Positions 38,051 to 49,798 are shown, counted from the stretch's first letter. The stretch is DNA of 64,000 bases from Halichoerus grypus (GCF_964656455.1 NC_135717.1:6944001-7008000), one strand, 5' to 3'. The notes: a model not told the origin generated them from the sequence alone. Made by a program: numbers and translations.

Positions 38051-38250
38051 AGGGGCGCCTGGGTGGCTCAGGTTAAGCATCTGCCTTCAGCTCAGGTCAT
38101 GATCCCAGAGTCCTGGGATCAGTCCCGCATCAGGCTCCCTGCTCAGCGGGAAGCCTGCTTCTCCCTCTCCCACTCCCCCTGCTTGTGCTCCCTCTCTTGC
38201 TGTCTCTCTCTCTGTCAAATAAAAAAAAAAAAAATCTTAAAAAAAAAAAA
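38051..38250 (+). mobile_element. CAN SINE
   Basis: ATTTAGTAG flanks; 5-bp shorter head region than its neighbours. Confidence 0.92.
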
Positions 38251-38373
38251 AATTTAGTAGAAATGGATGTTGAAGGTATCCAATATCCAATGGATATTGG
38301 AAGTAGAAAGGAAAATTTTAATAAATTTGAAACAAAAACGGGTAAAAGGTTACATCATAAATGCAATGTTGTA

Positions 38374-38582
38374 GGGGCGCCTGGGTGGCTCAGTTGGTTA
38401 AGCAACTGCCTTCGGCTCAGGTCATGATCCTGGAGTCCCGGGATCGAGTCCCGCATCGGGCTCCCTGCTCAGCGGGGAGTCTGCTTCTCCCTCTGATCCT
38501 CCCCCTCTCATGCTCTCTGTCTCCCATTCTCTCTCTCAGATAAATAAATAAAAAATCTTTAAAAAAATAAAAAAATAAAAAA
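38374..38582 (+). mobile_element. CAN SINE
   Basis: TSD ATAAATGCAATGTTGTA at 38357-38373 and 38583-38599. Confidence 0.95.
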
Positions 38583-38624
38583 ATAAATGCAATGTTGTAA
38601 AAAGAGACTAAAGAGGGTGTCTCG

Positions 38625-39399
38625 GTTGTGGCCGCTGTAACAAAATACCACAGACTGGGTGGCTCATAAACAACAGAAACTTAGTTCTGGAGGCTGGAAG
38701 TCCCAGATCAGAGTGCCAGCATGGTCAGGTTCTTGTGCAGGGGGAGTGACTGAGGGAGAGGGAGAAGCAGATCCCCAGCTGAGCAGGGAGCTGGGACTCT
38801 ATCCCAGGACCCTGGGATCATGACCTGAGCTGAAGGCAGATGCTTAACAGACTGAGCCACCCAGGCGCCCCGGGAGGACTTTTTGAGGGAAAAGCCAAAA
38901 TCAGAAAAGACTCTCTCCCATATCCAACCAAGGAAAGATCTCCTTGATGGGCCCAACCCCCTCTGTCTATGCGTTGATTTGGAATTTTGTTAAACCCCAT
39001 GCTCCAGCATATACCCCTCTGGGTTCACATTACCATCCCATCCCCATCTTAGCCCCTTCCTGGTCTCCCACCCTTCCCCTCTTCCCACTGTCTGACAAGA
39101 CTTGCCGAGGTCTTTCTTCTTTTTGCAGTGGCTACACTGTCATTTATTTGAGGAGAGGAAAGGGTCACCAAATTTGGCTGCCTTATCCCTTGTGGGTGGT
39201 TTTATGGAAAGAGACGTGGGGATAAAGGAGAAGGAGGGCTAGCTGGGAAAAAGATGATATTGGGTTTGTGAGCCTGAATTTTATTTGATTTTGTTTTGCT
39301 AAATTTTGAGAAAATATGGCCCCAGTTTATGAACATGATCTTGGTTTGCAAGGCAAGGGCTAAATTCTAGTAACAGCCCTGAACTGAGGTTTTAGGGGC
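38625..39399. other. Ancient repeat plus unique sequence
   Basis: 38625-38735 has AATACCACAGACTGGGTGGC and TTCTGGAGGCTGGAAGTCC, a mammalian-wide repeat I cannot name. The rest is unrecognised. Confidence 0.4.
38737..38871 (-). mobile_element. CAN SINE lacking its 3' tail
   Basis: Complete head side (GAGCCACCCAGGCGCCCC) but the T-rich tail and first part of the CT body are missing, with no TSD. It abuts a diverged ancient repeat at 38625-38735. Confidence 0.82.
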
Positions 39400-42285
39400 T
39401 GAACAGAGGATGAGGATGAGTTGATATTTTCAAATACAAGTAATACAGGGCTATTACTCCACAAACCAAGAAAATGTTATTTACCAAGTTCACAGTGGTG
39501 CCAACAGGACTCCTAGCGATCAGGCCCTATGGGATCATGTGCACTAGCAGCTCTGGGAATCTACACATCTCCACCTTACTATCAGGATCCTTTGAATACA
39601 AATGCCTGCCCCAACCAGTACACACTCACCCTCTAATGAAAGCAGAAGAGCCCCTCCTTACTCTAGCTCCCAGTCAGCTTTGTCACTTGTTGCTGACTGG
39701 CTGCCCCTGGGCCTTGGCCTTCTGGTTCAGCGTGCCACTCCTCTGAGGCCACCTTTGCCCACCCTCACCTGCTGCACTCCCAGCTCCACTTCTTGACCAG
39801 GAATGGGACTCAAGCTAATAACTGTTCAGGGCCTTTCCGATCCCATTATAAGTTGCTCCTGCTATCTGCCAGCTGACATGTCCTTCCCCCTCATTCCTAA
39901 ACAATGTCAGCTCCTGGCTCAGTGTCACTCTCTCCAATTTCTTACCTGTCCTAACACTCAGCAATTTGAAAATCCATGTAGATGAACTTGTCAACACTAT
40001 ACAGCCTTTCACTTCTGTAAGCTGCTCTCCATCGATAACACTGTCATCCACCCTCCTTCAGTCACTCATTCTGGGCTGACCATTTCACACCTGGGCCTCT
40101 GTCCTCAAACTCCAAATATGTCATCTCCTCCTCTCTCTCAGGCAGTGACTGTGGTTCCCATTTCTGAAAAAATTTCACAGACTTCCCCACCCCCATTTCT
40201 ATCTAGCCATCGGAATCTGTGTCCATATAATCGGCCCATCAGTTGCCATGGATGAACCATCTATATTTGTATAAAGACAATCCTTCACTAGACTCCATCC
40301 TTCCTCACCTTCACAAGGCTATCGCTCCAGAAATTCTCCTTGCTCTCTCTTATATCACCATTTCCCCCCTCTTTTCTAAGTTATTCCTATCAGCACACAG
40401 CTATGCTTTTATTCTCTCATTTTGATAAAACCCTCCCTTGACCCAACTGATGACTGAGGTCTGTTCTGATCACTGATGTATCCAGCCCTTCTACCAGCAA
40501 CTGCCCCATTTCTTCGATCCCTTTGCAGTAAAACCTTTAAAAGTAGATGACTTTACTCAGTGTCATTGATTTCTCCACTCCCATTCTCTATTAATCTTGT
40601 TATAATCAGACTTTGTTGTGACCATTCCACTGACACTGCCCTTCTTGAAGTTATCAATGACCTTTATAGTATATAATCCAACAATCAGTCACCTGCTGAA
40701 GGTTCTCAGCACCCATCAGCAGTGTCTGCACCAGCTGGTCACCTCCTTCCTGATACATGCTCTTCACTTGTTTTCCAGGACACCCCACTTTCCTGGTTTC
40801 CTCTGACCTCACCGATTGTTCCTTCTCAGACTTCTTCGCTGATTTCTTCTCTTCTTACAAGCTCTTGATGTTGACATGGCCCAGGGATCAGACCCTGATT
40901 CTCTTCTCTATTTACACTTACTCCCTTGTTGAGCTCATACAGTCTCGTGGCTTTAAGGACCATCCATCTACCAATAGCTCCCAAATTTATATTTCTAGCA
41001 CAGAACTCTTTCCTGAATTCCAGACTCGTAACTACCTATTCAAAATCTCCACTTGCATACATAACAGATAGATGTGGGGAAAAATGAACTCTATTTCCAC
41101 CACCACCAACTGCCCTCTAAATAAACTACTCTATCCTTAGCTTTTCCCATCTAAGTTGATGATAATGCCATCCTTCCAGTGCCTCAGGGCAAAAACAAAA
41201 TCATTCTTATTGCTTTGTTTTTTTTCTCATATCCTACATTCAATGCATCAGGAAATCTTATTGGTTTTACCTTCAAAATGTATTTATAATCTTACTCCCT
41301 CTCAATATCTCCACTACTACCACCCTGGTCTATGTCACCATAATCTCTTACCTAATTTGTCTTGCTTGTTGCTTCCACACTTACCTTCCTACAGTCTTTT
41401 CTCAACATAACAGCCAGAATGATCCTTTTAATAATGAGATCATGTTATTTCTCTGTTTAAACTCCCTGGTGACTCCCTATTTCACTCAGTATGCATTCTC
41501 AACAGGAGCAATATCATCTCCAAGGGAATGAAAGCTGTTTCCTAGGGATCAGGGGGTAAAAAAATTTTTTGGATATTACAATGGTTTGTGGCCCTCCGAA
41601 GGCCGCAGTACATAAACAAATACAAGTTATGTCTATGGTATTAAAATTTTATGAGAGGGTAGCAATTAGGAAATAAAATCTAAAGAGTCTCCTAAGGGGC
41701 ATAATAATGGGGGGTGAAAGGTTGACAACAACTAACTCAGAGGAAAAACCAAATTCCTACACAGCTGTACATCATCTGGCCTCCATTACCTCCCTGAACT
41801 TTTCTCCTACTACTCTCCCCTTGATCATTCAGTTTCAGCCACATTGGCTTTTGTGCTGATTCTCAAGTATATCAGTCATGCACATTCATACACACACACA
41901 CTGAGCCTTTGTGATAGTTACCTCTGCCATGGATACTCTCTCCCAGGTTTCCTCCAGGTTGACTCCCTCACCTCCTTTCAGTCTTTGCCTGAGTCTTCTC
42001 AATGTCTCCTCAGAGAGACCTACCATGACCACCCTATTTAATACTATAGCATGTCCCCTCTTACCTCCACACTCTGGCCCCCATTTACCTTGATGATTTT
42101 TTCCCCATATCACTTATCATCTTCTAACACACTACTTAATTTTCCTTTTATATGTATTGCTTGTTTTCTGTCTCCATCCGCTAGAGTATAAGCTCCATGA
42201 GGGTAGAGATCTTTGTTCTACCCACAGCCTCTAGAACAGTGGCTGGCATAGAATCATAGCTTTCAATAATGAATGAATTCATCCC
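39400..42285 (+). mobile_element. Long decayed L2-clade LINE
   Basis: Translation near 40880-41000 gives ILFSIYTYSLVELIQS, a decayed RT block of L2-type LINEs, preceded by a GFQDT-like segment. The end has the L2 3' signature (TATAAGCTCCATGAGGG, CTAGAACAGTGGCTGGCA) near 42190-42250. It is unusually long for an L2 copy; the start at 39400 is a guess. Confidence 0.6.
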
Positions 42286-44033
42286 TTCTAGCCCTAGAGG
42301 AAAAACTTAAATCCCAGAAGGAATTATAACTTCAGTTGAGTGTGAATCTATAACTGGAAAAAAAGTATGAGGCCAGGGCTGAGGATGTGACTCATGACCA
42401 CATTATTAATTCTGTCTGGGACCCCCTCCTTAAGATCATAAAAATAACTAGAAATTCAGGCATGTTAAAGCTGTATCTGGAGCCTAGCCCAGGTGGAGAG
42501 GGACTTTTTGCCTGGGCTTCACATTCACGAAAGCCTCAAATGTAGGTTTTGAATGTTCCCTCTAAAGGGGGTTGGTTATATATTCAGTCAGAGACATGCC
42601 CACAAGAAAGGAAGGAGACTTTTCAGATTACAACTTAACTGGTGTCTCATTACAGCATCCTGCCTCACAGATTAACTTTGTAAACCTGGCAATTATTGTA
42701 AGACTGTCAAAATCATAAAGCTTTGTAATATCTCTGTGTTAAAAGCATTCATCTGTTAAATGTAACCATTTCAATCGTGCCACAATTTTGGAACCCTGTT
42801 TTTGCTTCTTTTTGGTTTTTCACATACTACTAAATTTGAGAAATGGGGTGGCCTGAGCTTTGAGAGAGCCTGCGTATGTTAGATGGGCTTTGTCGCCTCT
42901 TGGCCACAGAGAACCAAGGAAGTGGACTCTCCAACATTACATGGGCTCCCAGCACTCACAGGCTGCCAGGCCCCAGACACTCAAATGCCTCCTCCCCTTC
43001 TGGCTCACCAGTGCTTCCCCCAAAATATGTACTTACAAAGCACATTCCTTCCCCTTTGCTCAATTATCCCATAATACTCCTGGGTGGAGGCAGGGGAAAA
43101 CCAGTGGGAAAGGATTACCCACAACTACAGGCCCAGGTATGAATGCTGCCACAGAGACCATCACAGCAAAGGGGCACCAGCCTCTCTGGGTTTTGTGGTT
43201 GTGATGGTTCATTTTACGTGTCAACTTGGCTAGGCTACGGGACCCAGTGGTTTGGTCAAACAACAGTCTAAATTATATACAACCATCAACACACTTCCCA
43301 ACCCCCACTCTGCCCTTCCTGGCTCTTAACCCTGAAACATCCATTCAACCAGCACTTTTTGAAGGGTAATAGTCATTATCTTTGGGAATAAAATGTTGAA
43401 AACATCACAGCCCTGACCCCCGTACTGCTCAGCTTGTAAGTGAGCTATGCAGGCAAACAAAGAGTAGCAGTGAAGTGCAGTAAGTGCTACACTAGAGATA
43501 TGAGCCCCTTAGATCCTGGTGGGACAAAGTGTGTATGTTGGGAGGGGTCAAGTTAGGGGAAAATAAAGGAATGTGTAGTTTCCAGGCACTTCCCAAAGTC
43601 CCAACCTCCAAATATCATCAAAATAGGGATCCGGGTCAATATGTGAATTTGGGGGTGGGGACACATAAGCATTCAGACTATAGCAATTATCAATACTTTG
43701 AAACCCTTTGTATCTCTTTCTATCCCATCCCCCTCTCAATCCCAGAAGTAACCACTATTCCAACTTTTAAAAATCATTCCCTTGATCTTTATCGTTTTGA
43801 GATAGATAGATAGATAATATCTCCAATTCCAAGAAGAGTGTCTGGTACACAGAAGGTGCTCAATAAACACTGGTTGAATGAAAGAATGAGAAACTTTGCT
43901 CACTACATGAGTAGTATGATTTGTGAAAATGAAACAATTCTGATGGCTGATGAACAGTGTCCTGTGAAGGGCTCCTCTGTGTTAAGTAAAATAAAAACAG
44001 GGAATTTCTGGGGTAAACTTAAATGTAGCTTTT
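42286..44033. other. Intergenic with unnamed old repeats
   Basis: Patches at 43200-43270 (GTGTCAACTTGGCTAGGC) and 43560-43685 look like ancient interspersed repeats; (GATA)4 lies at 43801-43816. No gene was seen. Confidence 0.4.
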
Positions 44034-44233
44034 TTTTTTTTTTTTAAGATTTTATTTATTTATTTGACCGAGAGAGACACAGCGAGAGAGGGAACACAAG
44101 CAGAGGGAGTGGGAGAGAGAGAAGCAGGCTTCCCGCCGAGCAGGGAGCCCGACGTGGGGCTCGATCCCAGGACCCCGGGATCATGACCTGAGCCGAAGGC
44201 AGACGCTTAACGACTGAGCCACCCAGGCGCCCC
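44034..44233 (-). mobile_element. CAN SINE
   Basis: TSD TTAAATGTAGCTTT; close to consensus. Confidence 0.95.
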
Positions 44234-44265
44234 TTAAATGTAGCTTTAAAAAGTAATAATAACTG

Positions 44266-44480
44266 TAGTTGGCTGATGGAGCAATGGGAAAAGCATCCGA
44301 CTCAGTGCCAGCAAACTTAGATTGGAATCTGGCTCTGCCACTTGCCAGCTAGTGTGCCTGTGAGCAGGGCTCAACCTCTCTTAAATTTGCACTTCCTCAT
44401 CCGCAAAACAGGGATACTATTACAGCGTGGTTAATAAGAGGGATAGGTAAGTGTATGGATAAAAATGCTCTGAAGAGTAA
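44266..44480 (+). mobile_element. MIR
   Basis: Contains TGGAATCTGGCTCTGCCACT and a decayed TCCTCATCCGCAAAACAGGG, forward MIR. Confidence 0.7.
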
Positions 44481-44607
44481 GTTAAAGAAAATGATGCTAC
44501 GAAGTGTCATCAATATTTAAGGCCAACGGGAGCCTTTGCAAATTAAGCAACTCCATGTAACTGTCTCTACATCCTCCTCCCAACTTATGTTATAAACATA
44601 CCTTATT

Positions 44608-44796
44608 TTGGGGCATCTGGGTGGTTCAGCTGGTTAGGCATCCATCTCTTGATTTTGGTTCAGGTCATTATCTCAGGGTCGTGGGATTGAGCCCCATGTT
44701 GGGCTCTGTGCTGAGTGTGGAGCCTCTTGGGATTCTTTCTCCCTCTGCCCCTCCTCCCCCACTCATGTGTGCGCACTCTCTCTAAAAAAAATAAAC
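44608..44796 (+). mobile_element. CAN SINE
   Basis: TSD AAACATACYTYATT at 44594-44607 and 44797-44810. Confidence 0.92.
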
Positions 44797-44867
44797 AAAC
44801 ATACTTCATTAAAAAAAAAGGCATCCATCCATCTTCTCTAATGAAACTTCTCCTCAAGCAACAGTAC

Positions 44868-45530
44868 TGTTTTATTTTGTTGAGATATAATTCACATACA
44901 GTAACATTCACTGCTTTAAAGTGTGCAATTCAGTGGTTTTACTACATTTACAGTCTGTGTAACTGTCATCACTCTATCATCCTAGAACATTTTCATCACC
45001 AATTAGGAGTCACTCCCCATTTCCCCCTCCCCTCAGCCCCTGGCAACCACTGATCTGCTTCTTGTTTCTATGGATTTGCCTAGTCTAGACATCTCACATA
45101 AATAGAATCCTAGTCTGTGTGGCCTTGGGTATCTGATGGCTTTCACTTGGCGTAATGTTTTCAAGGTTTATCCATGTTGTAGGACTTATCAATACTTCAT
45201 TCCTTTTTACAGCCGGATGAGAGTCCGTTGTATGGATATACCACCGTTTTATTTACCTGTTGCTGAGTTTATGGATATTTGGGTGGTTTCCGTCCTTGGG
45301 CTATTATGACTAACGCTGCTATGAACATAGGTGTGCAAGTGTTTTGGGTGGACATGTTTCCAATTCTCTCGAGTCCAGCTAGGAGTGGAGCTGCTCCTAG
45401 AACAACTCTAATTGAACTTTTCCAGGAACCGCGGATGGGTTTTCCACAGCAGCTGCTGCATTTCACAGCCCCATCAGCACTGCACAAGGACGCCAATTTC
45501 TCCACACCTTCACCAACTAGGACTTATTAT
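44868..45530 (-). mobile_element. Old L1 3'-end fragment next to the gene cluster
   Basis: Minus-strand L1M-type 3' UTR and ORF2 C-terminal text (TGAGATATAATTCACATAC onward, GGCTATTATGACTAACGCTG). It is the last large repeat before the LAMTOR4 CpG island. Confidence 0.8.
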
Positions 45531-45689
45531 TTCTAGAATCAACCTTCAATTTACCTCACCAACACTTTCTCAGTCATACTGATATTGCGGGTCTGGAAAC
45601 TATTTAAATGAAAACAAAAGTAATCGAGGTGACACTCAGGTATTAAAGAAACGACTTCAGAGTACTGTTTCTAATTTTTCCTGGCAGAG
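45531..45689. other. Transition from repeat-rich to CpG-rich DNA
   Basis: Short unique stretch. From here on composition shifts to GC-rich and CAN SINEs almost disappear. Confidence 0.5.
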
Positions 45690-46297
45690 AATATTCAGCT
45701 TCGCGGCCGCCTCGCCTGAGGGGAGGAGGCGAGGGACCCAACTCACCGTCACAACGTTCCTCACAGAACCCCGGGAGGAAAAGCCATTTTGGGAACAAAT
45801 CCCTGTCTTAAAGGGATAGTTTCCTGGAGTAGGGATAAGAGTAGCCTTTGACTAGCTCTTCACGTGCATTTCACGTCACTTCACTTTATTCTCTCACTCA
45901 TAGTCTCACTGGCGGGTAGTTTCGCCCAAAGGGAATGTCGGCTCCTCTGCGCGCAGGCGCACACCCTCAGCCCGCCCTCCTCCCTCCGGTCCCGCCCCTC
46001 CAGGCCCCTCCCTCCGCCGACACGCCCCCTCCCCTCGAGCTCTGGGGCTGATGGGCGGGGAGAGGGCTGTGAAGGAGGGCCTGCGACCAATCCGCTTGCG
46101 TCTTCGGGAAGCAGCGCTACGCACTGGTAGATTAAGGCTGATGATGTACTCGTGTTCCAATCCACACTTTGGGGGCGGGGCTAAAATCCTGAGGCGCAAA
46201 GCTGGAGGGGACCGCCTGGTGGAAGCACGTGACCTGGGTCTGGAGCCGGAAGCTACCTATCTGATAGGGAGCGCCCCCAGCACCTAAGGCTGCGATG
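45690..46297 (+). promoter_or_regulatory. LAMTOR4: LAMTOR4 CpG-island promoter
   Basis: This GC-rich, CpG-rich, TATA-less stretch lies directly before the LAMTOR4 ATG. Visible motifs are a perfect NRF1 palindrome (45950-45961), CCAAT boxes (46087-46091 and 46157-46161), a GC box (46171-46180), a CACGTGAC E-box (46226-46233) and an ETS core CCGGAAG (46246-46252). Start sites probably lie between about 46235 and 46290; this is inferred from motif placement. Confidence 0.75.
46226..46233 (+). promoter_or_regulatory. CLEAR-like E-box (candidate TFEB/TFE3/MITF or USF site)
   Basis: CACGTGAC sits about 65 bp before the LAMTOR4 ATG and matches 8 of the 10 positions of the CLEAR consensus GTCACGTGAC. 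CLEAR boxes drive lysosomal genes, which fits a Ragulator subunit. USF factors bind the same core, so the assignment is inference. Confidence 0.5.
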
Positions 46298-49206
46298 GTG
46301 AGTGAGGACGCATGCGCGGGAGTACGCGCTAGGGGTTCTGCATCCCTGTTCCCCAATCTCTTCGGTTCCCCCCACTTGGGCCTGTACTCCGCCCTTACCT
46401 CCTATCCACCCCGGACGCAGAGAGAATGGAGATGGGAGGGGAGGCGACGTAGAGGGTTGAAGAGGGGTCCGTGCGAGGGTGTATGGGAGCTGGGGAGTAG
46501 TCTGCGGGGGTGGGGCGGCCCACCGGGGGAATTGGAGATGGGGCGGGGTGGGGGAAGGGAACAGTGGTGCTGCGGAGGCCAAGGGAGTCCAGGGTCAGAG
46601 GGTGAGAAGGTGGGAAGCTCGGCATGATCAGTGTTGAAGGCTTTGTAGAGGAACAGGGTCTGGAAGAGACCTAGCTGGGAAAGAGGTTTCGGGGGGGCCT
46701 TGTCAAGGGAGACTTGGGGTTGCAAGTGAAGGGCATCTAGGGCCATCCTGGCATGCTTCTCACTAATTGCATCTTTACCCACTAGACTTCTGCACTGACC
46801 CAGGGGTTGGAGCGAATCCCAGACCAGCTTGGCTATCTGGTGCTGAGTGAAGGCGCAGTGCTGGCGGTGCGTTCTGGGCAAGGGCACATGACCCCGTGAT
46901 CCCTTTTAATATCGCCCGGTTTAGCCTAAGTTGTCTGTATTCTAGGTCTTAGCTATCATGCTTGGCAGATAGTAAGCTTTCAGTAACTAATCAAATAAAT
47001 CCTGGAATCATAGTCTGGTAACTTCTGAGTTAAAAGAAGTTTAATGACTTTAACAAAGACAACTACTTACAGGATTGTTGATAACTGATATTATCCAAGT
47101 TTTCTCGAATATGTCTTTATTTGGTATTTATTTAAGAGGCTTTGAATTTTGTTTCATAGTACAATATAGTGTTAAGCTCTCTAGAAGTTTTTAATGGAGC
47201 TGGTGAGCCAAGGCTTAAGGATAAAAGTTGAAAGCAATGCAAGTGGTAAAGACTAGTGAAGGAGACCAGAAAATGAAGGATTCAACCCTTGTGTTGTAAC
47301 TTACATTATAACAAGGAGACTCTTGGAGGAGGTAAGAATTCAGCTGGGCTTAAAGGATGGATGGTTGTGAACAGGCAGAAAAGGAGAGTACTCAGGGTTG
47401 GAGTGGTGGGTTTGTGTTGAAAAGATTTGGAAAGGTTTGGAAGAAGATATGGTAAGGAAGGATCTCATTGTGGAGGACTTTCAAGGCTGGGTTGACACAT
47501 TTGGGTTAATCTTGAGGGTAATGGGAGCTTTGAAGGGTTTCGAACAGAAATGTGAGCTAAGGAAATAGTTGAGCAAAATTATTCTATTAGGTGTGAAGAC
47601 AGCTGGAAGGGGTGGGATTCAGAAGTAGGGGGAACTGCTGCGAAAATCTAGGTATGAGACAGGTCTGGTGGCAGTGAGGAGGAGCAAGGAGAGAAGAAAT
47701 TTTGAAGGAAGAATCAATGTATCTTGGTAATGACTAGAGATAGGTAATAGAGGGGATACTTCTCCATCTAGTAAGACTGAACCCAAGCCTAGAATGATGG
47801 TGCCTTAACAAACAGGAAATTAAGAAATGAAGTTGATTGGGGAGGGGGTGAGGTAAGGAGAATTTTGATGACTTGACTTTAGACATTTTGATATAGAATG
47901 ATAGCAGTTAGTATATATTGCCAGGAGCTGTTCTGAGCATCTCACCGATATCTCAGTGTAATCCTCACAACGGGCCCATGGATAGGAACTTGTCCCAATT
48001 TACAGATGAGAAAACAGAGGTACAGAATGTCCAAGAGAGCAAAGGGCCTGAACATGACCTAGTTGGGAGGTCCATGTTGAGGAGGTTGGGAGAGGAAATT
48101 GAGACAGTCAGCAGAAAAGAGGAAGCCTAGGCCACAGTCACATCATTACCCAAGGGCTAGGTAGGAGGGAGGGGCCAAGGACAAAGAGGATGTTCGTTTA
48201 TGTTTCAGATTCTGCAGACAGGGCACCAAGTAGAAAGACTGAGGAAAAGAGCTCTGGAGGGGTCCCTGAACCTGTCAGTGGTGGGTGGGTGGGCATAGAT
48301 GTTTGAGTATGTAGTTTTATCAATAAGTGGGGAGAGAGGGAGAAATCAAGTTTCAGCGATTAGGAAAGAATGGTCAGTAAAGAATGAGAGTCACTGCTCA
48401 CTGGGCGAAGCCCCATTTTGTAAGGATGAGAAACAAGATGGCATCAAGAGGGGCAACAATATCATAGGAAAGTTTCAGGTTTATTTTTCCAAAAATGGGG
48501 GTAACCTGAGGGGTACTGGAAAGTTGAGAGGGAGAGGTTACAAATGCTAGAGCCAAAGTGACTGTTCTGGAATTCTTTCCCAATTCTTTTCCCTAATCTC
48601 TGCCATCCTTCCTCTTCCCTCTGCATGCAGTCATCTGGGGATCTAGAGAATGACGAGCAGGCAGCCAGTGCCATCTCTGAGCTGGTCAGCACGGCCTGTG
48701 GTTTCCGGCTGCACCACAGCACGAGCATACCCTTCAAGCGCCTGTCGGGTGAGCCTCAGCCCCTGCCCCCCTGGTGGTGGTGGTGGGAGGGGGTGGGGGT
48801 TGCTCCCAGAGGCTTGTCTTCTGAGGGCTGGGGGGAGAAAACGGCTGTCTCCTGCCAACCTCCCACCATCTCCCCCTGGGGTCCCTGGGCCCTTTGGGAT
48901 TCACCCCTGCATCAGAACTATGAGAAAGCAAGAGAGGGAAGGGGACGTAATGGAGCCCTCCTATCTTCAAATCTCTGAGCCTTGAACTATCGAATGCCTT
49001 TGGCTTTTGATCCCACCAGCTTGTGTGACCCTGTAGAGGCCGTTGTACCCCACTAACTCTGTGCTCCCTTCCCTCTCCTGGGCGGGGGAAGGTGTGTCTC
49101 CTTTCCAGTGGTCTTTGGAGAACACACGCTGCTGGTGACCGTGTCAGGACAGAGGGTATTTGTGGTGAAGAGGCAGAACCGAGGCCGGGAGCCTGTTGAC
49201 GTCTGA
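46295..49206 (+). CDS. LAMTOR4: LAMTOR4, Ragulator complex subunit (4 coding exons, 99 aa)
   Basis: Coding exons are 46295-46297, 46786-46866, 48631-48748 and 49109-49206. All have GT/AG borders and sum to 300 nt, i.e. 99 codons plus TGA. The first coding exon holds only the ATG, followed at once by the donor GTGAGT. The protein begins [18 protein letters not shown] and ends [14 protein letters not shown], matching the LAMTOR4 family at its usual length. Family knowledge: LAMTOR4 is a small roadblock-fold protein that pairs with LAMTOR5 in the pentameric Ragulator on late endosomes and lysosomes, which anchors Rag GTPases for mTORC1 activation. It has no signal peptide or membrane segment. 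Relative to human as I remember it, the stretch after CGFRLH differs (HSTSIP versus RGMNVP); the rest is nearly identical. It is convergent with TRAPPC14. The 3' UTR ends near a poly(A) signal at 49428. The call is very secure. Confidence 0.97.
47305..47600 (-). mobile_element. L2 remnant in LAMTOR4 intron 2
   Basis: Reverse-orientation L2 text (GGACTTTCAAGGCTGGGTTG; GGTAATGGGAGCTTTGAAGG). Confidence 0.55.
47898..48080 (-). mobile_element. MIR in LAMTOR4 intron 2
   Basis: GTAATCCTCACAACGGGCCC and AATTTACAGATGAGAAAAC, reverse MIR. Confidence 0.65.
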
Positions 49207-49427
49207 GCCTGCCAGAGGGCAAGGGGCAGAGGTGGATTGGGTCCATGGGCCTCTGTGATGAGGAAGACGCAAACCTCCTCCACCTCTTTCTTGGCTTGCT
49301 GCTAGAACTAAGGCTTTCTGCTCACCCACTTCCCCACCCCTACCTGGAAGGGCAGAGGCTTGGGAACTTTGCACTGTGTCAAGGAGAGTGAGGGCAAGGG
49401 GATCTCCCTCTTCCCTCCCTCCCTCCT

Positions 49428-49433
49428 AATAAA
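49428..49433 (+). terminator. LAMTOR4: LAMTOR4 poly(A) signal AATAAA
   Basis: Canonical AATAAA 222 nt after the LAMTOR4 stop codon, followed by a TG-rich stretch. Cleavage is expected near 49450. Confidence 0.8.
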
Positions 49434-49734
49434 CATGAGTCTGATGTTCCCAGGTCCAGGGATGTGTGTATGAGAGGGTGTGACGGGGGAGGGAGGGATA
49501 CACCCTAAGTCTGTCTTCTGTCTTCTAGGGAGACAGTCATGTATGTGGGCCCAGAGGGGTGGGGCAAAGCACCTGGGCATATAAAACTGGCAATCAGAGA
49601 ATAGTATGGTAGGAAGGGAGCTGAGGGGAGCTACTTGGTGTGCATGCTGAAGGGAACCACTCTGAGCCCCTGGGGCCTCTGCTCCTGCCGCCAACACACA
49701 AACGAAAGTCATTCTTCTCCCTCCTGAACAGGCA

Positions 49735-49740
49735 TTTAAT
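49735..49740 (-). terminator. TRAPPC14: TRAPPC14 poly(A) signal ATTAAA
   Basis: ATTAAA on the minus strand, about 620 nt past the TRAPPC14 stop. It would end the transcript near 49715, leaving about 265 bp to the convergent LAMTOR4 end. Confidence 0.6.
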
Positions 49741-49798
49741 AGTCTTATTTCAGTTGGAAGCAGTAGTTGGAGAATAAGTTACAGGAACAGACAGATCA

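Noticed and set aside
45864..46887. Many 75-160-codon frames around the LAMTOR4 promoter
   Set aside because: Overlapping frames on both strands in CpG-rich DNA. Only the LAMTOR4 exons have splice signals and family identity.
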